Source: Actinomycetes bacterium (lineage in GTDB: Bacteria; Actinomycetota; Acidimicrobiia; Acidimicrobiales; RAAP-2). From it: a DNA stretch of 33,912 nt. Both the position numbers and the translations under genes were made by a program. Under the pieces are notes generated by a model. It saw only the letters and a program-made list of their open reading frames with translations. It had not been told where the DNA came from and did no database searches. Below, piece after piece: positions 7,701 through 16,213 of this stretch (positions within the stretch are counted from its first letter, which is position 1; every line of letters starts with the position of its first letter). Location of the stretch: contig JAKADK010000029.1 in NCBI GenBank assembly GCA_021820665.1, positions 1 to 33,912 on the forward strand, read 5' to 3'.

Positions 7701-8065
7701 CCCTGCTCCCCGAGGCGACGCAGCACGTCTTCGACCCGGTTCCCGGCCTCGACGGCGGGGTCGACCTCGAAGGTGAGCAACGGCGTCCGCTTCATGCGCA
7801 CCTGACGACCGACCGCTCGCTGGAGGTGCGCGCGGCGTTCGGACAGCGCCTCCGAGGCTTCGCCGGATAGGGAGCCGAGATAGACCCGCGCCTGTCGGAG
7901 GTCGGGTGCGGCGTCGACACCGGTCACCGTCAGCATCGATAGCCGTTCGTCGGCGTCGGACAGGCGCTCGAGCTCCTCGGCCAGCACCTGGCGCAGCACC
8001 TCGTTGACGCGCAGCGACCGGGCGTAGGGGGGTGCTCCTCGATTGTCATGGCGACGACCCGGCAC
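7697..8065 (-). CDS. rbfA: Ribosome-binding factor A
   Basis: Small KH-type 30S assembly factor needed for 16S rRNA 5'-end maturation. The 122-residue product has the RbfA core: RVNEVLRQVLAEELERLSD, LTVTGVDAAPDLRQARVYLG, and a C-terminal LTFEVDPAVEAGNRVEDVLRRL with the expected interrupted helix. GTG 8065 is preceded by GGAGG with 4-base spacing and lies 11 bases after the infB stop. The frame is open further upstream, inside infB, but that part is not RbfA-like. Its stop overlaps the truB start. Confidence 0.95.
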   Translation of the reverse strand: MPGRRHDNRGAPPYARSLRVNEVLRQVLAEELERLSDADERLSMLTVTGVDAAPDLRQARVYLGSLSGEASEALSERRAHLQRAVGRQVRMKRTPLLTFEVDPAVEAGNRVEDVLRRLGEQG

Positions 8066-8076
8066 TGTTCCTCCGG

Positions 8077-11000
8077 TCAGGAGCGCGGGATCTCGCGCTC
8101 CTCGAATGTCTCGATCACGTCGCCTTCCTTCAGGTCCTGGTAGTCCGAGAGCCCGATGCCGCACTCGAACCCGGCCTGCACCTCTCGGGCGTCGTCCTTG
8201 AACCGGCGGAGCGAGGTGATGGTCCCCTTCCAGATCACCACGCCATCCCGCAGGAAGCGCACCTTGGAACCCCGCGTGATCACGCCGTCCCGCACGTAGC
8301 AGCCGGCCACAGCGCCGATGCGCGGCACCCTGAAGACCTGGCGGACCTCGGCCTCCCCGGTAACGACCTCTTCGTAGACGGGGGCGAGGAGCCCCAGCAT
8401 CGCCGCCTCGATCTCCTCGATGAGCTTGTAGATGATCTCGTAGGTACGGATCTCCACGTCCGACTTCTCGGCCTGCTCGCGGGCCCGCCGATCGGGCCGG
8501 ACGTTGAACCCGATGATCGTGGCGTTCGAGGCCTGGGCCAGTTGGACGTCATTCTCGGTGATGCCCCCGACGCCGCGGTGGACGAAGCTGAGCTTCACGT
8601 CGTCCCGCTCGAGCTTCCGCAGGCTCTCGGTCACCGCCTCGAGCGAACCCTGGACGTCAGCCTTCAGGATCATGTTGAGCGTGGCGGTCTCGCCCCGCTG
8701 GATCTGCTCGAAGAGGTCTTCGAGCTTCGCCCCGCCCAACGCGGAGAATGCCGCCGGTCCGTGACCAGCCACCCGATAGCGGTGCGCCCGGGCCTCCCCG
8801 ATGGTCCTCGCCTGAGCCAGCTCCGGCGCCACCCGGAACTCGTCGCCGGCGTTGGGCGGCTCGGAGAACCCGAGCACCTGCACCGGCGTCGACGGCGGCG
8901 CTTCTTTGATCTGGTCGCCCCGGTCGTTGATGAGCGCCTTCACCTTCCCCCAGGCCGCGCCGGCGACGACTGGATCGCCCACGCGGAGGGTGCCGCGCTC
9001 GACGATCACCGAAGCGACCGGACCGCGACCGACCTCGAGCTCCGCCTCGAGGACCACGCCGCGGGCGTGCCCTTCGGGGCTGGCCACCAGCTCCTCCACC
9101 TCCGCCACCAGGTTCACCTGTTCCAACAGGTCGTCGATCCCGAGGTTCTGGAGCGCCGAGATCTCGACCGTGATGGTGTCACCGCCCCACGCCTCGGGCA
9201 CGAGACCGTACTCGGAGAGCTGCTGGAGCACGCGGTTGGGATCGGCCTCCTCCCGGTCGATCTTGTTGACGGCCACGATGATCGGCACGTCAGCCGCTTT
9301 GGCGTGGTTGATCGCCTCGACCGTCTGGGGCATCACGCCGTCGTCCGCCGCCACCACGAGGATCACGATGTCGGTGACCTCGGCGCCCCGAGCGCGCATG
9401 GCCGTGAAGGCCTCGTGGCCCGGGGTGTCGATGAAGGTGATGGAGTGGCCGTCCAGCTCGACCTGGTAGGCACCGATGTGCTGGGTGATCCCCCCGGCTT
9501 CGCCGGCGACGACGTTCGCCGACCGGATGCGGTCGAGCAGGAGCGTCTTGCCGTGGTCCACGTGGCCCATCACGGTGACCACCGGCGGACGGGGCCGCAG
9601 CGTCGCCTCGTCGTCGTCCTCGTCGTCCTCGTCGAAGAACTTCGCCAGCAGCTCGGCCTCCCGCTCCTCCCCGGGATCGACCAGCCGCACCACGGCACCC
9701 AGCTCGGCGGCGAACAGCTCGATCATGTCGTCGGACAACGACTGCGTGGCCGTCACCATCTCCCCCTGGAGCAGGAGGAACCGGATCACGTCTCCGGCTG
9801 AACGGTTGAGCTTCGGACCGAGGTCGCGGGCGGTCGACCCCCGCTCGACGATCACCTCGCCCTCGGGAACGGGGGCCGTCGAAGGCGTGTAGGCGGTGAG
9901 CTGGGTCGGCTCGAGCTCCTCGAGGTTGCGACGGCGACGCCGGGGGCGGCGCTGGTTGGGACGTCCCCGGCCCACACCCGGCCCACCCCGCCCCGGCGGA
10001 CCGCCGGGACCGCCACCGGGTCCTCCCGTCGGGCGCCCTGCGTAGCCGCCGCTGCTCCCGCCTCCGGGACGGCTCCCGTAGCCACCTCCGCCCGGGCTCG
10101 AGGGTCGGCCCCCATAGCCACCTCCGACACCGGCCGGCCGTCCAGGGCCTCCGGGTCTGGAGGCCGGGGGTGACGGTCGCCTGCCTCCCGCACCCGGCGG
10201 GGGTGGGATCGGCTTCCCGGTAACCGAGCGGGGCGGGCCACCGGGAGGAGGCGGGATCGGTCGTCCGGTAAGGCTCGTCGGCGGACGAGGCGGCCCGGAG
10301 GGGCGGGCGGCCGGACGGCCGGGGGCGGCCGGGGACGCCGCAGGCGCACCTGTCGTGGTCGCCTCACCTGTCGTGGTCGCCGCACCTGTCGTGGTCGCCG
10401 CACCTGTCGTGGTCGCCTCACCTGTCGTGGTCGCCTCACCTGTCGTCGTCGCCTCCGCGACGTTGCCGAGCGGTGACGGAGCTCCGCCGACGTCCGGGGA
10501 CCGGGTTGTCGGAGCGGCGGCGGGCGGCGTGGCCACCTCCGCGTTCGATGACGACACCGGAACCGGCGTCGTCGGCACCCCCGGCGCGATCGACCCTGCA
10601 GCCGGTGTCGGGCCAGCCGGTGTTGGGGCATCCGGTGCCGGGGCAGCCATCGGCCTCATCGTGGCGGCAGGCGCCGACGTGGCGGCTGGGCGGTCGACCC
10701 CGGCGGCCGGTTCGCCGGACGGGGCCACGGGCGCCGTGGCGGGCGCCGCCGGGCGGAGAGCTGGGACGTCGGGTGCCGGACGGCTGGTCACGAGACGACC
10801 GGACCGCTTCACGGGTGCCGGCCGTGCCGTCGCCCCGGGAAGGGACGGGGCGCTGCTCCCCGCCACGGTCGAGTCGGACGAGATGGCGTCGACGGAGGTT
10901 GGCCCGTGTCCCTCCGGCTCCGTTCCGCCGAGCTTCTCGGCGGGCTTCTTCGCTGCGGCCTTCTTGGCCGGCTTTGCCGGTTCGGGCTCGTCGGGTTGGA

Positions 11001-11178
11001 CATCCCTCCGGAGGCCCTCGCGGTCCGCCTTTCGGCGAGCCCGGTCAGCCTGGGCGTCCTCGATCGACGACGAGTGGCTCTTGACACCCATCCCGAGGGA
11101 CAGGCACAGGTCGAGCGCCTCTTTGTTGGTCAGGCCGAGCTCGTGTGCGAGCTCGTAGACACGGATCTTTTTCGGCAA
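8077..11178 (-). CDS. infB: Translation initiation factor IF-2
   Basis: GTPase that brings fMet-tRNA to the 30S subunit and promotes subunit joining. The N-terminus [20 protein letters not shown] is the IF-2_N domain. A long low-complexity region follows (about 70-440): Ala/Pro-rich, six [12 protein letters not shown] units, then Gly/Pro/Arg-rich [10 protein letters not shown]-type sequence ending in a basic [10 protein letters not shown] block. The second IF-2_N-like part is followed by the G domain with G1 GHVDHGKT (about 537), [12 protein letters not shown] and SAL. Domains II-IV continue to the end. At 1033 residues it is long, as in actinobacteria. The start is TTG 11178 (TTG CCG AAA AAG), with a purine-rich AAGGAAGGG 12 or more bases upstream. 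The weak start may limit expression. Confidence 0.98.
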   Translation of the reverse strand: MPKKIRVYELAHELGLTNKEALDLCLSLGMGVKSHSSSIEDAQADRARRKADREGLRRDVQPDEPEPAKPAKKAAAKKPAEKLGGTEPEGHGPTSVDAISSDSTVAGSSAPSLPGATARPAPVKRSGRLVTSRPAPDVPALRPAAPATAPVAPSGEPAAGVDRPAATSAPAATMRPMAAPAPDAPTPAGPTPAAGSIAPGVPTTPVPVSSSNAEVATPPAAAPTTRSPDVGGAPSPLGNVAEATTTGEATTTGEATTTGAATTTGAATTTGEATTTGAPAASPAAPGRPAARPSGPPRPPTSLTGRPIPPPPGGPPRSVTGKPIPPPPGAGGRRPSPPASRPGGPGRPAGVGGGYGGRPSSPGGGGYGSRPGGGSSGGYAGRPTGGPGGGPGGPPGRGGPGVGRGRPNQRRPRRRRRNLEELEPTQLTAYTPSTAPVPEGEVIVERGSTARDLGPKLNRSAGDVIRFLLLQGEMVTATQSLSDDMIELFAAELGAVVRLVDPGEEREAELLAKFFDEDDEDDDEATLRPRPPVVTVMGHVDHGKTLLLDRIRSANVVAGEAGGITQHIGAYQVELDGHSITFIDTPGHEAFTAMRARGAEVTDIVILVVAADDGVMPQTVEAINHAKAADVPIIVAVNKIDREEADPNRVLQQLSEYGLVPEAWGGDTITVEISALQNLGIDDLLEQVNLVAEVEELVASPEGHARGVVLEAELEVGRGPVASVIVERGTLRVGDPVVAGAAWGKVKALINDRGDQIKEAPPSTPVQVLGFSEPPNAGDEFRVAPELAQARTIGEARAHRYRVAGHGPAAFSALGGAKLEDLFEQIQRGETATLNMILKADVQGSLEAVTESLRKLERDDVKLSFVHRGVGGITENDVQLAQASNATIIGFNVRPDRRAREQAEKSDVEIRTYEIIYKLIEEIEAAMLGLLAPVYEEVVTGEAEVRQVFRVPRIGAVAGCYVRDGVITRGSKVRFLRDGVVIWKGTITSLRRFKDDAREVQAGFECGIGLSDYQDLKEGDVIETFEEREIPRS
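10348..10455. repeat. Six tandem 18-bp repeats inside infB
   Basis: Six adjoining copies of ACCTGTCGTGGTCGCCTC, differing at one or two bases, encode [12 protein letters not shown] hexapeptides in the disordered N-terminal region of IF-2. There are no spacers, so it is not a CRISPR array. The copy number keeps frame and could vary between strains. Confidence 0.95.
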
Positions 11179-11249
11179 CGGCTTTTACTGCCCTTCCTTC
11201 GCTGCTTCCCGTCCATCGATTCGCAAACGAGAACCACCATCCTCGCACA

Positions 11250-11525
11250 TCACGGCGCACCCTCTCCCGCCGCGACCACTTCCGACTGCCCGAGGCGCTC
11301 GATGGCACCCGGGTCGACGCGGGCTCGCAACGCCCGGTCGAACTGTCGACGCTTCACCGCCAGGGTGAAACAGCGGGGAGAGCCCCTGCACAACCAGGCT
11401 CCCCGGCCGGGGACGCCCGGGCCCGTGGCCATCGTTCCATCCGGCAGCAGCGCGACACGGAACAACCGGTCGACGGTCGCGGGCGTCCTGCACCCGATGC
11501 ACGTCCGGACCGGGGTCGAGCCTAT
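11250..11525 (-). CDS. ylxR: YlxR (DUF448) family RNA-binding protein, apparent ATA start
   Basis: The small protein between nusA and infB carries the YlxR signature: RTCIGCR near the N-terminus, then LFRVALLPDG, GRGAWLC, and a C-terminal FDRALRARVD. The family is about 90 residues and binds RNA; in other bacteria it has been linked to RNase P and to gene regulation. No ATG, GTG or TTG occurs in frame close to the conserved start. The next canonical codon is a GTG deep inside nusA (about residue 25 of the open frame) that would add a nonsense Arg/Cys-rich segment. The best fit is ATA at 11525-11523, overlapping the nusA TAG as ATAG and preceded by GAGGGG at 5-base spacing. This gives 91 residues. 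A sequence error is the alternative. Confidence 0.85.
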   Translation of the reverse strand: MGSTPVRTCIGCRTPATVDRLFRVALLPDGTMATGPGVPGRGAWLCRGSPRCFTLAVKRRQFDRALRARVDPGAIERLGQSEVVAAGEGAP

Positions 11526-12766
11526 GCCAACCCCTCGGCACTCCCGGCCTCTCCGGCACCGGCGGTCTCCCCAGTCGTGGTCTCTGCCACCTCGGCAGCA
11601 GCAGCAGCGGCGGCGGCGGCATCGGCAGCGGCATCGGCGAGGACTTCGTCGGCATCTCCGGCCCCTTCGGACCACTGGGCGGCGGACACCGCCTCCCCAC
11701 CCTCGGCCGGCTGCCAGACCATCTCCCCGGCGGCGTTCTGCACCCACTCCCCCTCAGCCCACTCTTCGCCGGCGTACCCCGCCTCCTCCTCCGCGAGCTG
11801 CGATTCGCTCTTGATGTCGATCCGCCAGCCGGTGAGCCGGGCCGCCAGCCGGGCGTTCTGGCCCTCCTTGCCGATAGCCAGCGAGAGCTGGTAGTCGCTC
11901 ACGACCACCGTCGCCGTCCCGGTGGCATCGTCGAGGCGGACCTCGCGTACGCGGGCGGGAGCCAGCGCGTTCTGGATGAACTCCACCGGATCGTCCGAGA
12001 AGGGGACCACGTCGACCCGCTCGCCTCGAAGCTCGTTCGTCACCATGCGCACGCGCGAGCCGCGGGCGCCGACGCAGGCGCCTACCGGATCGACGTTCGG
12101 GTCGTTCGACCACACCGCGATCTTCGTCCGGTGCCCAGGCTCGCGCGCCGCCGCCTTGATCTCCACCGCCCCAGACGAGATCTCGGGCACCTCGAGCTCG
12201 AAGAGCCGCTTGATGAGGCCGGGGTGGCTCCGGCTCACCACGATCTGGGGACCCTTCGTGGTCTTGCGGACCTCCACGATGTACGCCTTCAGCCGGGCAC
12301 CGTGCTCGTAGCGCTCGTAGGAGACCTGCTCGGCCTGGGGCAGCAGCGCTTCGACCTTGCCGAGGTCGAGGAGGGTGTAGCGGTTGTCGGTCTGCTGGAC
12401 GATCCCGGTGACGATGTCTCCCTCCCGGCCGGCGTACTCCTCGTACTTCAGGTCGCGCTCGACCTCCCGGATGCGCTGGAGGATGACCTGCTTCGCCGTC
12501 TGGGCGGCGATCCTCCCGAAGTCGTCGGGGGTGTCGTCCCACTCGCGGATGACATTGGCCTCGTCATCGAGCTCCTGGCCGTAGACCCGGATCTCGCCGG
12601 AGTCCGGGTCGATCGTGACCACGGCCTCCTCGGCAGCGTCGGGGCGGCGCTTGTACGCCGCCACGAGGGCGTTGGCGAGGGCGTCGAGCAGCGTCTCGAC
12701 CGAGATCCCCTTGTCCCGGGCGATCTGGCCCAATGCGTCGAGGAACTCGAAGTTCGTCTGGCTCAT
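11522..12766 (-). CDS. nusA: Transcription termination/antitermination factor NusA
   Basis: Binds RNA polymerase and nascent RNA to control pausing, termination and antitermination. The N-terminal domain starts MSQTNFEFLDALGQIARDKGI. The S1 domain follows (GDIVTGIVQQTDNRYTLLDLG), then two KH domains with ACVGARGSRVRMV and LAIGKEGQNARLAARLTGWRIDI. The ATG at 12766 overlaps the rimP stop (ATGA); the open frame before it is rimP sequence in another frame. Length is 414 residues. The last ~75 residues form an acidic, alanine-rich tail with a run of nine alanines instead of the AR repeats seen in proteobacteria. Family members in actinobacteria also lack those repeats, but this acidic tail is longer than I expect. 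Confidence 0.97.
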   Translation of the reverse strand: MSQTNFEFLDALGQIARDKGISVETLLDALANALVAAYKRRPDAAEEAVVTIDPDSGEIRVYGQELDDEANVIREWDDTPDDFGRIAAQTAKQVILQRIREVERDLKYEEYAGREGDIVTGIVQQTDNRYTLLDLGKVEALLPQAEQVSYERYEHGARLKAYIVEVRKTTKGPQIVVSRSHPGLIKRLFELEVPEISSGAVEIKAAAREPGHRTKIAVWSNDPNVDPVGACVGARGSRVRMVTNELRGERVDVVPFSDDPVEFIQNALAPARVREVRLDDATGTATVVVSDYQLSLAIGKEGQNARLAARLTGWRIDIKSESQLAEEEAGYAGEEWAEGEWVQNAAGEMVWQPAEGGEAVSAAQWSEGAGDADEVLADAAADAAAAAAAAAEVAETTTGETAGAGEAGSAEGLA

Positions 12767-13296
12767 GGCGTGGTGACCTGCTTCCTCTGTCGCTTCTTCG
12801 GGGACGCCGGCGCCCGAGAGCGTGCACCGCCGGGTCCGCTCTCGGGATGCTGCGGCCCCCACCGGAACACGGTACGGACCTTGTCGACGTCGCCGTAGCC
12901 CAGCCGGACGGCGTCCGGCGCGTCCTCGACCTCGACAACAAAACCGCCGTCGTCGGCGGCGACAAGCACGCCGACGAGCCGACGCGGTCCAGGAACCTGG
13001 GGGCGTGTCTTCACCGAGACGGTGGTCCCGATCGCACGGGTGAAGTGGTCGGGGGTACGCAGCGCTCGCTCGATCCCGGGGCTGGACACCTCGAGGGCGT
13101 AGGGGCCGGGGAGGGGATCGTGCTGGTCGAGGTAGGACGAGAGCATGCGATTGGCCCGGGTCAGCCCCTCCAGATCGACGCCTCCGGCCTGGTCGACGAA
13201 GACGAGGAGCGCGCCCGGCTTGATCTCGACGTCCACGAGCTCGAGGCCTGTCTCGGCCACCACCGGGGCGAGCTCGGCGAACAGCTGGTCGGTCAT
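12763..13296 (-). CDS. rimP: Ribosome maturation factor RimP
   Basis: 30S assembly factor. The product, 177 residues from ATG 13296, contains the RimP hallmarks: LELVDVEIKPGALLVFVDQAGGVDLEGLTRANRMLSSYLD, the central YALEVSSPGIERALRTPDHFTRAIG motif, and a C-terminal beta domain ending VDKVRTVFRWG. A basic tail (KKRQRKQ) follows. GAGGAGG lies 10 bases upstream of the ATG. The gene heads the rimP-nusA-ylxR-infB-rbfA-truB-ribF group and is coupled to nusA by an ATGA overlap. A promoter-like TATAGT and a terminator-like hairpin lie in the 240 bases upstream. Confidence 0.95.
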   Translation of the reverse strand: MTDQLFAELAPVVAETGLELVDVEIKPGALLVFVDQAGGVDLEGLTRANRMLSSYLDQHDPLPGPYALEVSSPGIERALRTPDHFTRAIGTTVSVKTRPQVPGPRRLVGVLVAADDGGFVVEVEDAPDAVRLGYGDVDKVRTVFRWGPQHPESGPGGARSRAPASPKKRQRKQVTTP

Positions 13297-13360
13297 CTTG
13301 CTGCGTCCTCCTCGCTCACATCTCCATGGCCGTCTCTGCCTGCTGCCCGGTGAGCGGTTC

Positions 13361-13395
13361 GACAAAACAAAAGCGTGGGCTGTCCGCCCACGCTT
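13361..13395 (-). terminator. Rho-independent terminator or attenuator between ispG and rimP
   Basis: On the minus strand a perfect 10-bp stem AAGCGTGGGC/GCCCACGCTT (13395-13386 with 13380-13371) and a 5-base loop is followed by CTTTTGTTTT. The T-tract exists only on this strand, so termination is directional. It is 142 bases past the ispG stop and 65 bases ahead of the rimP start. Confidence 0.8.
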
Positions 13396-13434
13396 CTCCG
13401 GCGCCTCTCCACTCCAACCGAACGGCAGTGTTCC

Positions 13435-13440
13435 ACTATA
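13435..13440 (-). promoter_or_regulatory. Candidate -10 box ahead of rimP-nusA operon
   Basis: TATAGT on the minus strand, 40 bases upstream of the hairpin terminator. If used, the leader RNA would meet the terminator before rimP. No clear -35 is seen at 17-base spacing. Confidence 0.35.
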
Positions 13441-13536
13441 GCAGCGACGACCGCCGCCATCCCGACCAGGACGACCTCGGTCCCGATCGGCGGGAACCGG
13501 TTGCCTCAGCCCTCGTCCGGCCCCGCCCGTCGCGCG

Positions 13537-14784
13537 TCAGCCCCCGTGAGGCTTGCGCTCCTCGCCGAACTTCTTCCGGATGAGGTCGACCCGCACCTCC
13601 GACGCGTTGGCATCGTCCCCGCGGTCATCGAGCAACGCCCGGCGGTCGGCCTCGGCTGCGGCCTCTGCACCGGCGTCGGCAGCCGCCAGCCGGGCCTCCA
13701 CCCCCTCGGCCACCAGACGCTCCGCCTCGGCGACCAGGGCGTCCACCATCTCGTCCTCGGGCACGACCCGAACGATCTTGCCCTTGATGAACAGGTGGCC
13801 GCGATGGCGGCCGGCGGCGATCCCGAGGTCCGCGCCTCGTGCCTCGCCCGGACCGTTCACCACGCACCCCATGACCGCCACCTGGATCGGCAGCTGCCGA
13901 TCCTCCAGCGCCTCCTGTGCCGCCTTCGCCACGGCGATGACGTCGATCTCGGCCCGGCCGCACGACGGGCAGGCAATGAGGTCGAGGTTCTTGCGCTCGC
14001 GCAGCCCGAGAGCCTCCAGGAGTTGGCGACCCGCTCTCGCCTCCTCCACGGGGTCGGCGGTGAGCGAGTAGCGGATGGTGTCGCCGATCCCCTCGGCAAG
14101 GAGGGTGGCGATCCCCGCCGTGCCCTTCAAGAGCCCGGCCGGCGGCGGCCCGGCCTCGGTGACTCCCAGATGGAGAGGGTGGTCGAACGTCGCCGACGCC
14201 AGCCGGTACGCCTCGATCATCAGCGGGACCGACGAGGCCTTCACCGAGATCTTCACGTCGTCGAACCCCACCTCCGCGAAGTAGGCCAGCTCGATGCGGG
14301 CCGATTCGACCAGCGCTTCTGGCGTCGCCCCCCCGAACTGCCGGTAGAGGTCGGGATGGAGCGACCCGGCATTGACGCCCACCCGGATCGGGACACCCCT
14401 GTCCTTCGCCTCGGCGGCGATCTGCTTGATCTCCTCGGGCTTCCGCAGGTTCCCCGGGTTCAGCCGCAGCCCGTGGACCCCGGCCTCGAGCGCCGCCATC
14501 GCCATCTCATGGTGGAAGTGGATGTCCGCCACGATGGGCACGGGAGAGCGCGGCACGATCCGGGCCAGACCCTCGGCTGCCGCCTCCTCGTTGCACGTGC
14601 ACCGGACGATGTCGGCACCGGCGCCCGCCAGGGCGTAGATCTGCGCCAGCGTGGCATCGACGTCCGCCGTCTTTGTCGTCGTCATCGACTGCACCGTCAC
14701 CGGTGCGCCGTCGCCGATCGGCACCTTCCCGAGCATGATCCGGCGGGTCGGGCGTCGCCGGGTCGTCGTCCACTCCATGTCCAT
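13537..14784 (-). CDS. ispG: 4-hydroxy-3-methylbut-2-en-1-yl diphosphate synthase (IspG/GcpE)
   Basis: Sixth step of the MEP isoprenoid pathway, reducing MEcPP to HMBPP with a [4Fe-4S] cluster. The N-terminal TIM-barrel part shows GDGAPVTVQSMTTTKTADVDATLAQI and ADIHFHHEMAM. The C-terminal cluster region shows IACPSCGRAEID and GCVVNGPGEARGADLG, giving the three expected cysteines and the Glu ligand. Start ATG 14784 gives 415 residues, of bacterial length; a second ATG two codons later is possible. A TACCAT box 6 bases before the ATG and the absence of a ribosome binding site suggest a leaderless transcript in addition to read-through from rseP. The C-terminal tail (~60 residues, AEAERLVAEGVEARLAAADA) is alanine-rich and coil-like, longer than usual. 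Dxr of the same pathway is two genes upstream. Confidence 0.96.
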   Translation of the reverse strand: MDMEWTTTRRRPTRRIMLGKVPIGDGAPVTVQSMTTTKTADVDATLAQIYALAGAGADIVRCTCNEEAAAEGLARIVPRSPVPIVADIHFHHEMAMAALEAGVHGLRLNPGNLRKPEEIKQIAAEAKDRGVPIRVGVNAGSLHPDLYRQFGGATPEALVESARIELAYFAEVGFDDVKISVKASSVPLMIEAYRLASATFDHPLHLGVTEAGPPPAGLLKGTAGIATLLAEGIGDTIRYSLTADPVEEARAGRQLLEALGLRERKNLDLIACPSCGRAEIDVIAVAKAAQEALEDRQLPIQVAVMGCVVNGPGEARGADLGIAAGRHRGHLFIKGKIVRVVPEDEMVDALVAEAERLVAEGVEARLAAADAGAEAAAEADRRALLDDRGDDANASEVRVDLIRKKFGEERKPHGG

Positions 14785-14790
14785 GGCCCC

Positions 14791-14796
14791 ATGGTA
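14791..14796 (-). promoter_or_regulatory. Candidate -10 box of ispG (leaderless arrangement)
   Basis: TACCAT on the minus strand is followed by 6 bases (GGGGCC) and then the ispG ATG. It lies in the 52-base gap after rseP. Confidence 0.35.
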
Positions 14797-14836
14797 GGTG
14801 CTCGGTCCGCGCGACACACCGCCGGGAGGCCCCATG

Positions 14837-16213
14837 TCAGCCGAACGGGTTGGCGATCGGGTGGACGACGTCGACCGCCAGTGTGGTCACGAAGAGGATC
14901 CCGAGGAACGCGAGCATGAGCCAGGTGAACGGCATGAGCTTGCCCACGTCGGCGTGGTAGGTCCGGCCTCGGCGGCTCCTGACCCGCTCGTACACGGCGA
15001 TCAGGACGTGCCCGCCGTCGAGCGGCAGCATCGGGAAGAGATTGAAGACGCCGATGAACACGTTGATGGAGATGAGGACGGCGAGCAGGTCCCCGACACC
15101 GGCATGGGCCGCCTGGTCGGCCACCTGGACGGCGCCCACGATCGACGACACGCGGGTCCCGTTTGCTTCGGCCCGGTTCGCCGCCCGGGCGCTCGCCACC
15201 TGGTGGAACCGGGAGAGCATGGCCGTCGGAGAGAACAGCCGACCGACGCCGACGATCGACGCCCAGGCAAAGCGACCGAGGTCGCCCACCGCCGCCGGTA
15301 CGGCACTGACCACGCCTTCCACCGCGGTCGGATTGCCCAGTTCCACACCGATCACCCCGTCCGGCGCCCCCTTCGCCGGCGTGACGACGCCCGCCTCGTG
15401 GTGGAGGCGCTCGTTCACCGGCGTGACCGTGAGCCGCCGACGCACCCCGTCGCGTTCGACCACCACGTGCACAGGCCGACCCGCATGGTCCTGGATCACG
15501 GTGGCCAGGGTCGAGACGCTCCCGCCCACCGGGCGACCGTCGACGGAGACGACGATGTCGCCGGGCCGGATCCCGCCGGCGGCCGCCGGGTTGGCCACGC
15601 CGGCGACGGGGACCAGGCCCTGGACCTGCAGCTTGCCGGTCTGGGCCACGCCCACGAAGACCAGGAGCGACCAGAGCATGAGGAACGCCATGATGAAGTG
15701 CATGGCGGAGCCGGCGACGGCCACGAGCAGTCGGGCATGGAACGGCTGCTCCCGGTAGGTCCGCGCCTCGTCGGCCGGGTCGACCTCGTCGAGGTTGGTC
15801 ATGCCAGGGATCTTCACGTAGCCGCCGGCCGGGATGGCCTTGATCCCGTACTCGGTCTCGCCACGGCGGATGGACCAGAGACGCGGGCCGAAGCCGAGGA
15901 AGTACTCCGTCACCTTCATCCCCCCGTGCTTGGCGGCGAGAAGGTGCCCGAGCTCGTGGACCATGACCATGACGATCAGGCAGGCGATGACCACGAGCAG
16001 GTCGCCGGCCCCGAAGATGACGAAGAGGGCAACGACGAGCGCGGCGACCACGACGAGCTCGACCAGCGAGCGCCGCGGTGACGCGGAAGCGGCCCCCGGG
16101 GCCCCCGGCTGTCCCGGCCCGGCGTCCGACGGCGCTGCCGCCCGGACACCACCCGCCGGCGTGCTCGGACCTGCACCGGCGTCCGGCTCGACGACGGGCG
16201 GTCGCCCGCTCAC
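14837..16213 (-). CDS. rseP: Site-2 intramembrane zinc metalloprotease (RseP/Rip1 family)
   Basis: Cleaves transmembrane anchors such as anti-sigma factors within the membrane. A membrane segment (VVVAALVVALFVIFGAGDLL) precedes MVMVHELGHLLAAKHGG, with HExxH as the zinc site. A PDZ domain follows (NPAAAGGIRPGDIVVSVDGRPVGG), and the C-terminal membrane part holds NLFPMLPLDGGHVL, with the Asp zinc ligand. Start GTG 16213 overlaps the dxr stop (GTGA) and gives 458 residues; the open frame further upstream is dxr antiphase. About 70 residues of Pro/Ala-rich, low-complexity sequence precede the first helix, longer than in mycobacterial Rip1. The order dxr-rseP-ispG is the same as in Mycobacterium and Streptomyces. 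Confidence 0.95.
   Translation of the reverse strand: MSGRPPVVEPDAGAGPSTPAGGVRAAAPSDAGPGQPGAPGAASASPRRSLVELVVVAALVVALFVIFGAGDLLVVIACLIVMVMVHELGHLLAAKHGGMKVTEYFLGFGPRLWSIRRGETEYGIKAIPAGGYVKIPGMTNLDEVDPADEARTYREQPFHARLLVAVAGSAMHFIMAFLMLWSLLVFVGVAQTGKLQVQGLVPVAGVANPAAAGGIRPGDIVVSVDGRPVGGSVSTLATVIQDHAGRPVHVVVERDGVRRRLTVTPVNERLHHEAGVVTPAKGAPDGVIGVELGNPTAVEGVVSAVPAAVGDLGRFAWASIVGVGRLFSPTAMLSRFHQVASARAANRAEANGTRVSSIVGAVQVADQAAHAGVGDLLAVLISINVFIGVFNLFPMLPLDGGHVLIAVYERVRSRRGRTYHADVGKLMPFTWLMLAFLGILFVTTLAVDVVHPIANPFG

Noticed and set aside
8032-9801. 589-codon plus-strand frame
   Set aside because: Antisense to infB; His/Asp/Leu-rich composition typical of the reverse frame of a GC-rich gene.
10348-10455. 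Possible CRISPR-like array
   Set aside because: Units adjoin with no spacers and are in frame with IF-2; no cas genes are present.
12131-12898. 255-codon plus-strand frame
   Set aside because: Antisense to nusA.
13375-14919. 514-codon plus-strand frame
   Set aside because: Antisense to ispG, which carries all cluster ligands; no family resemblance.
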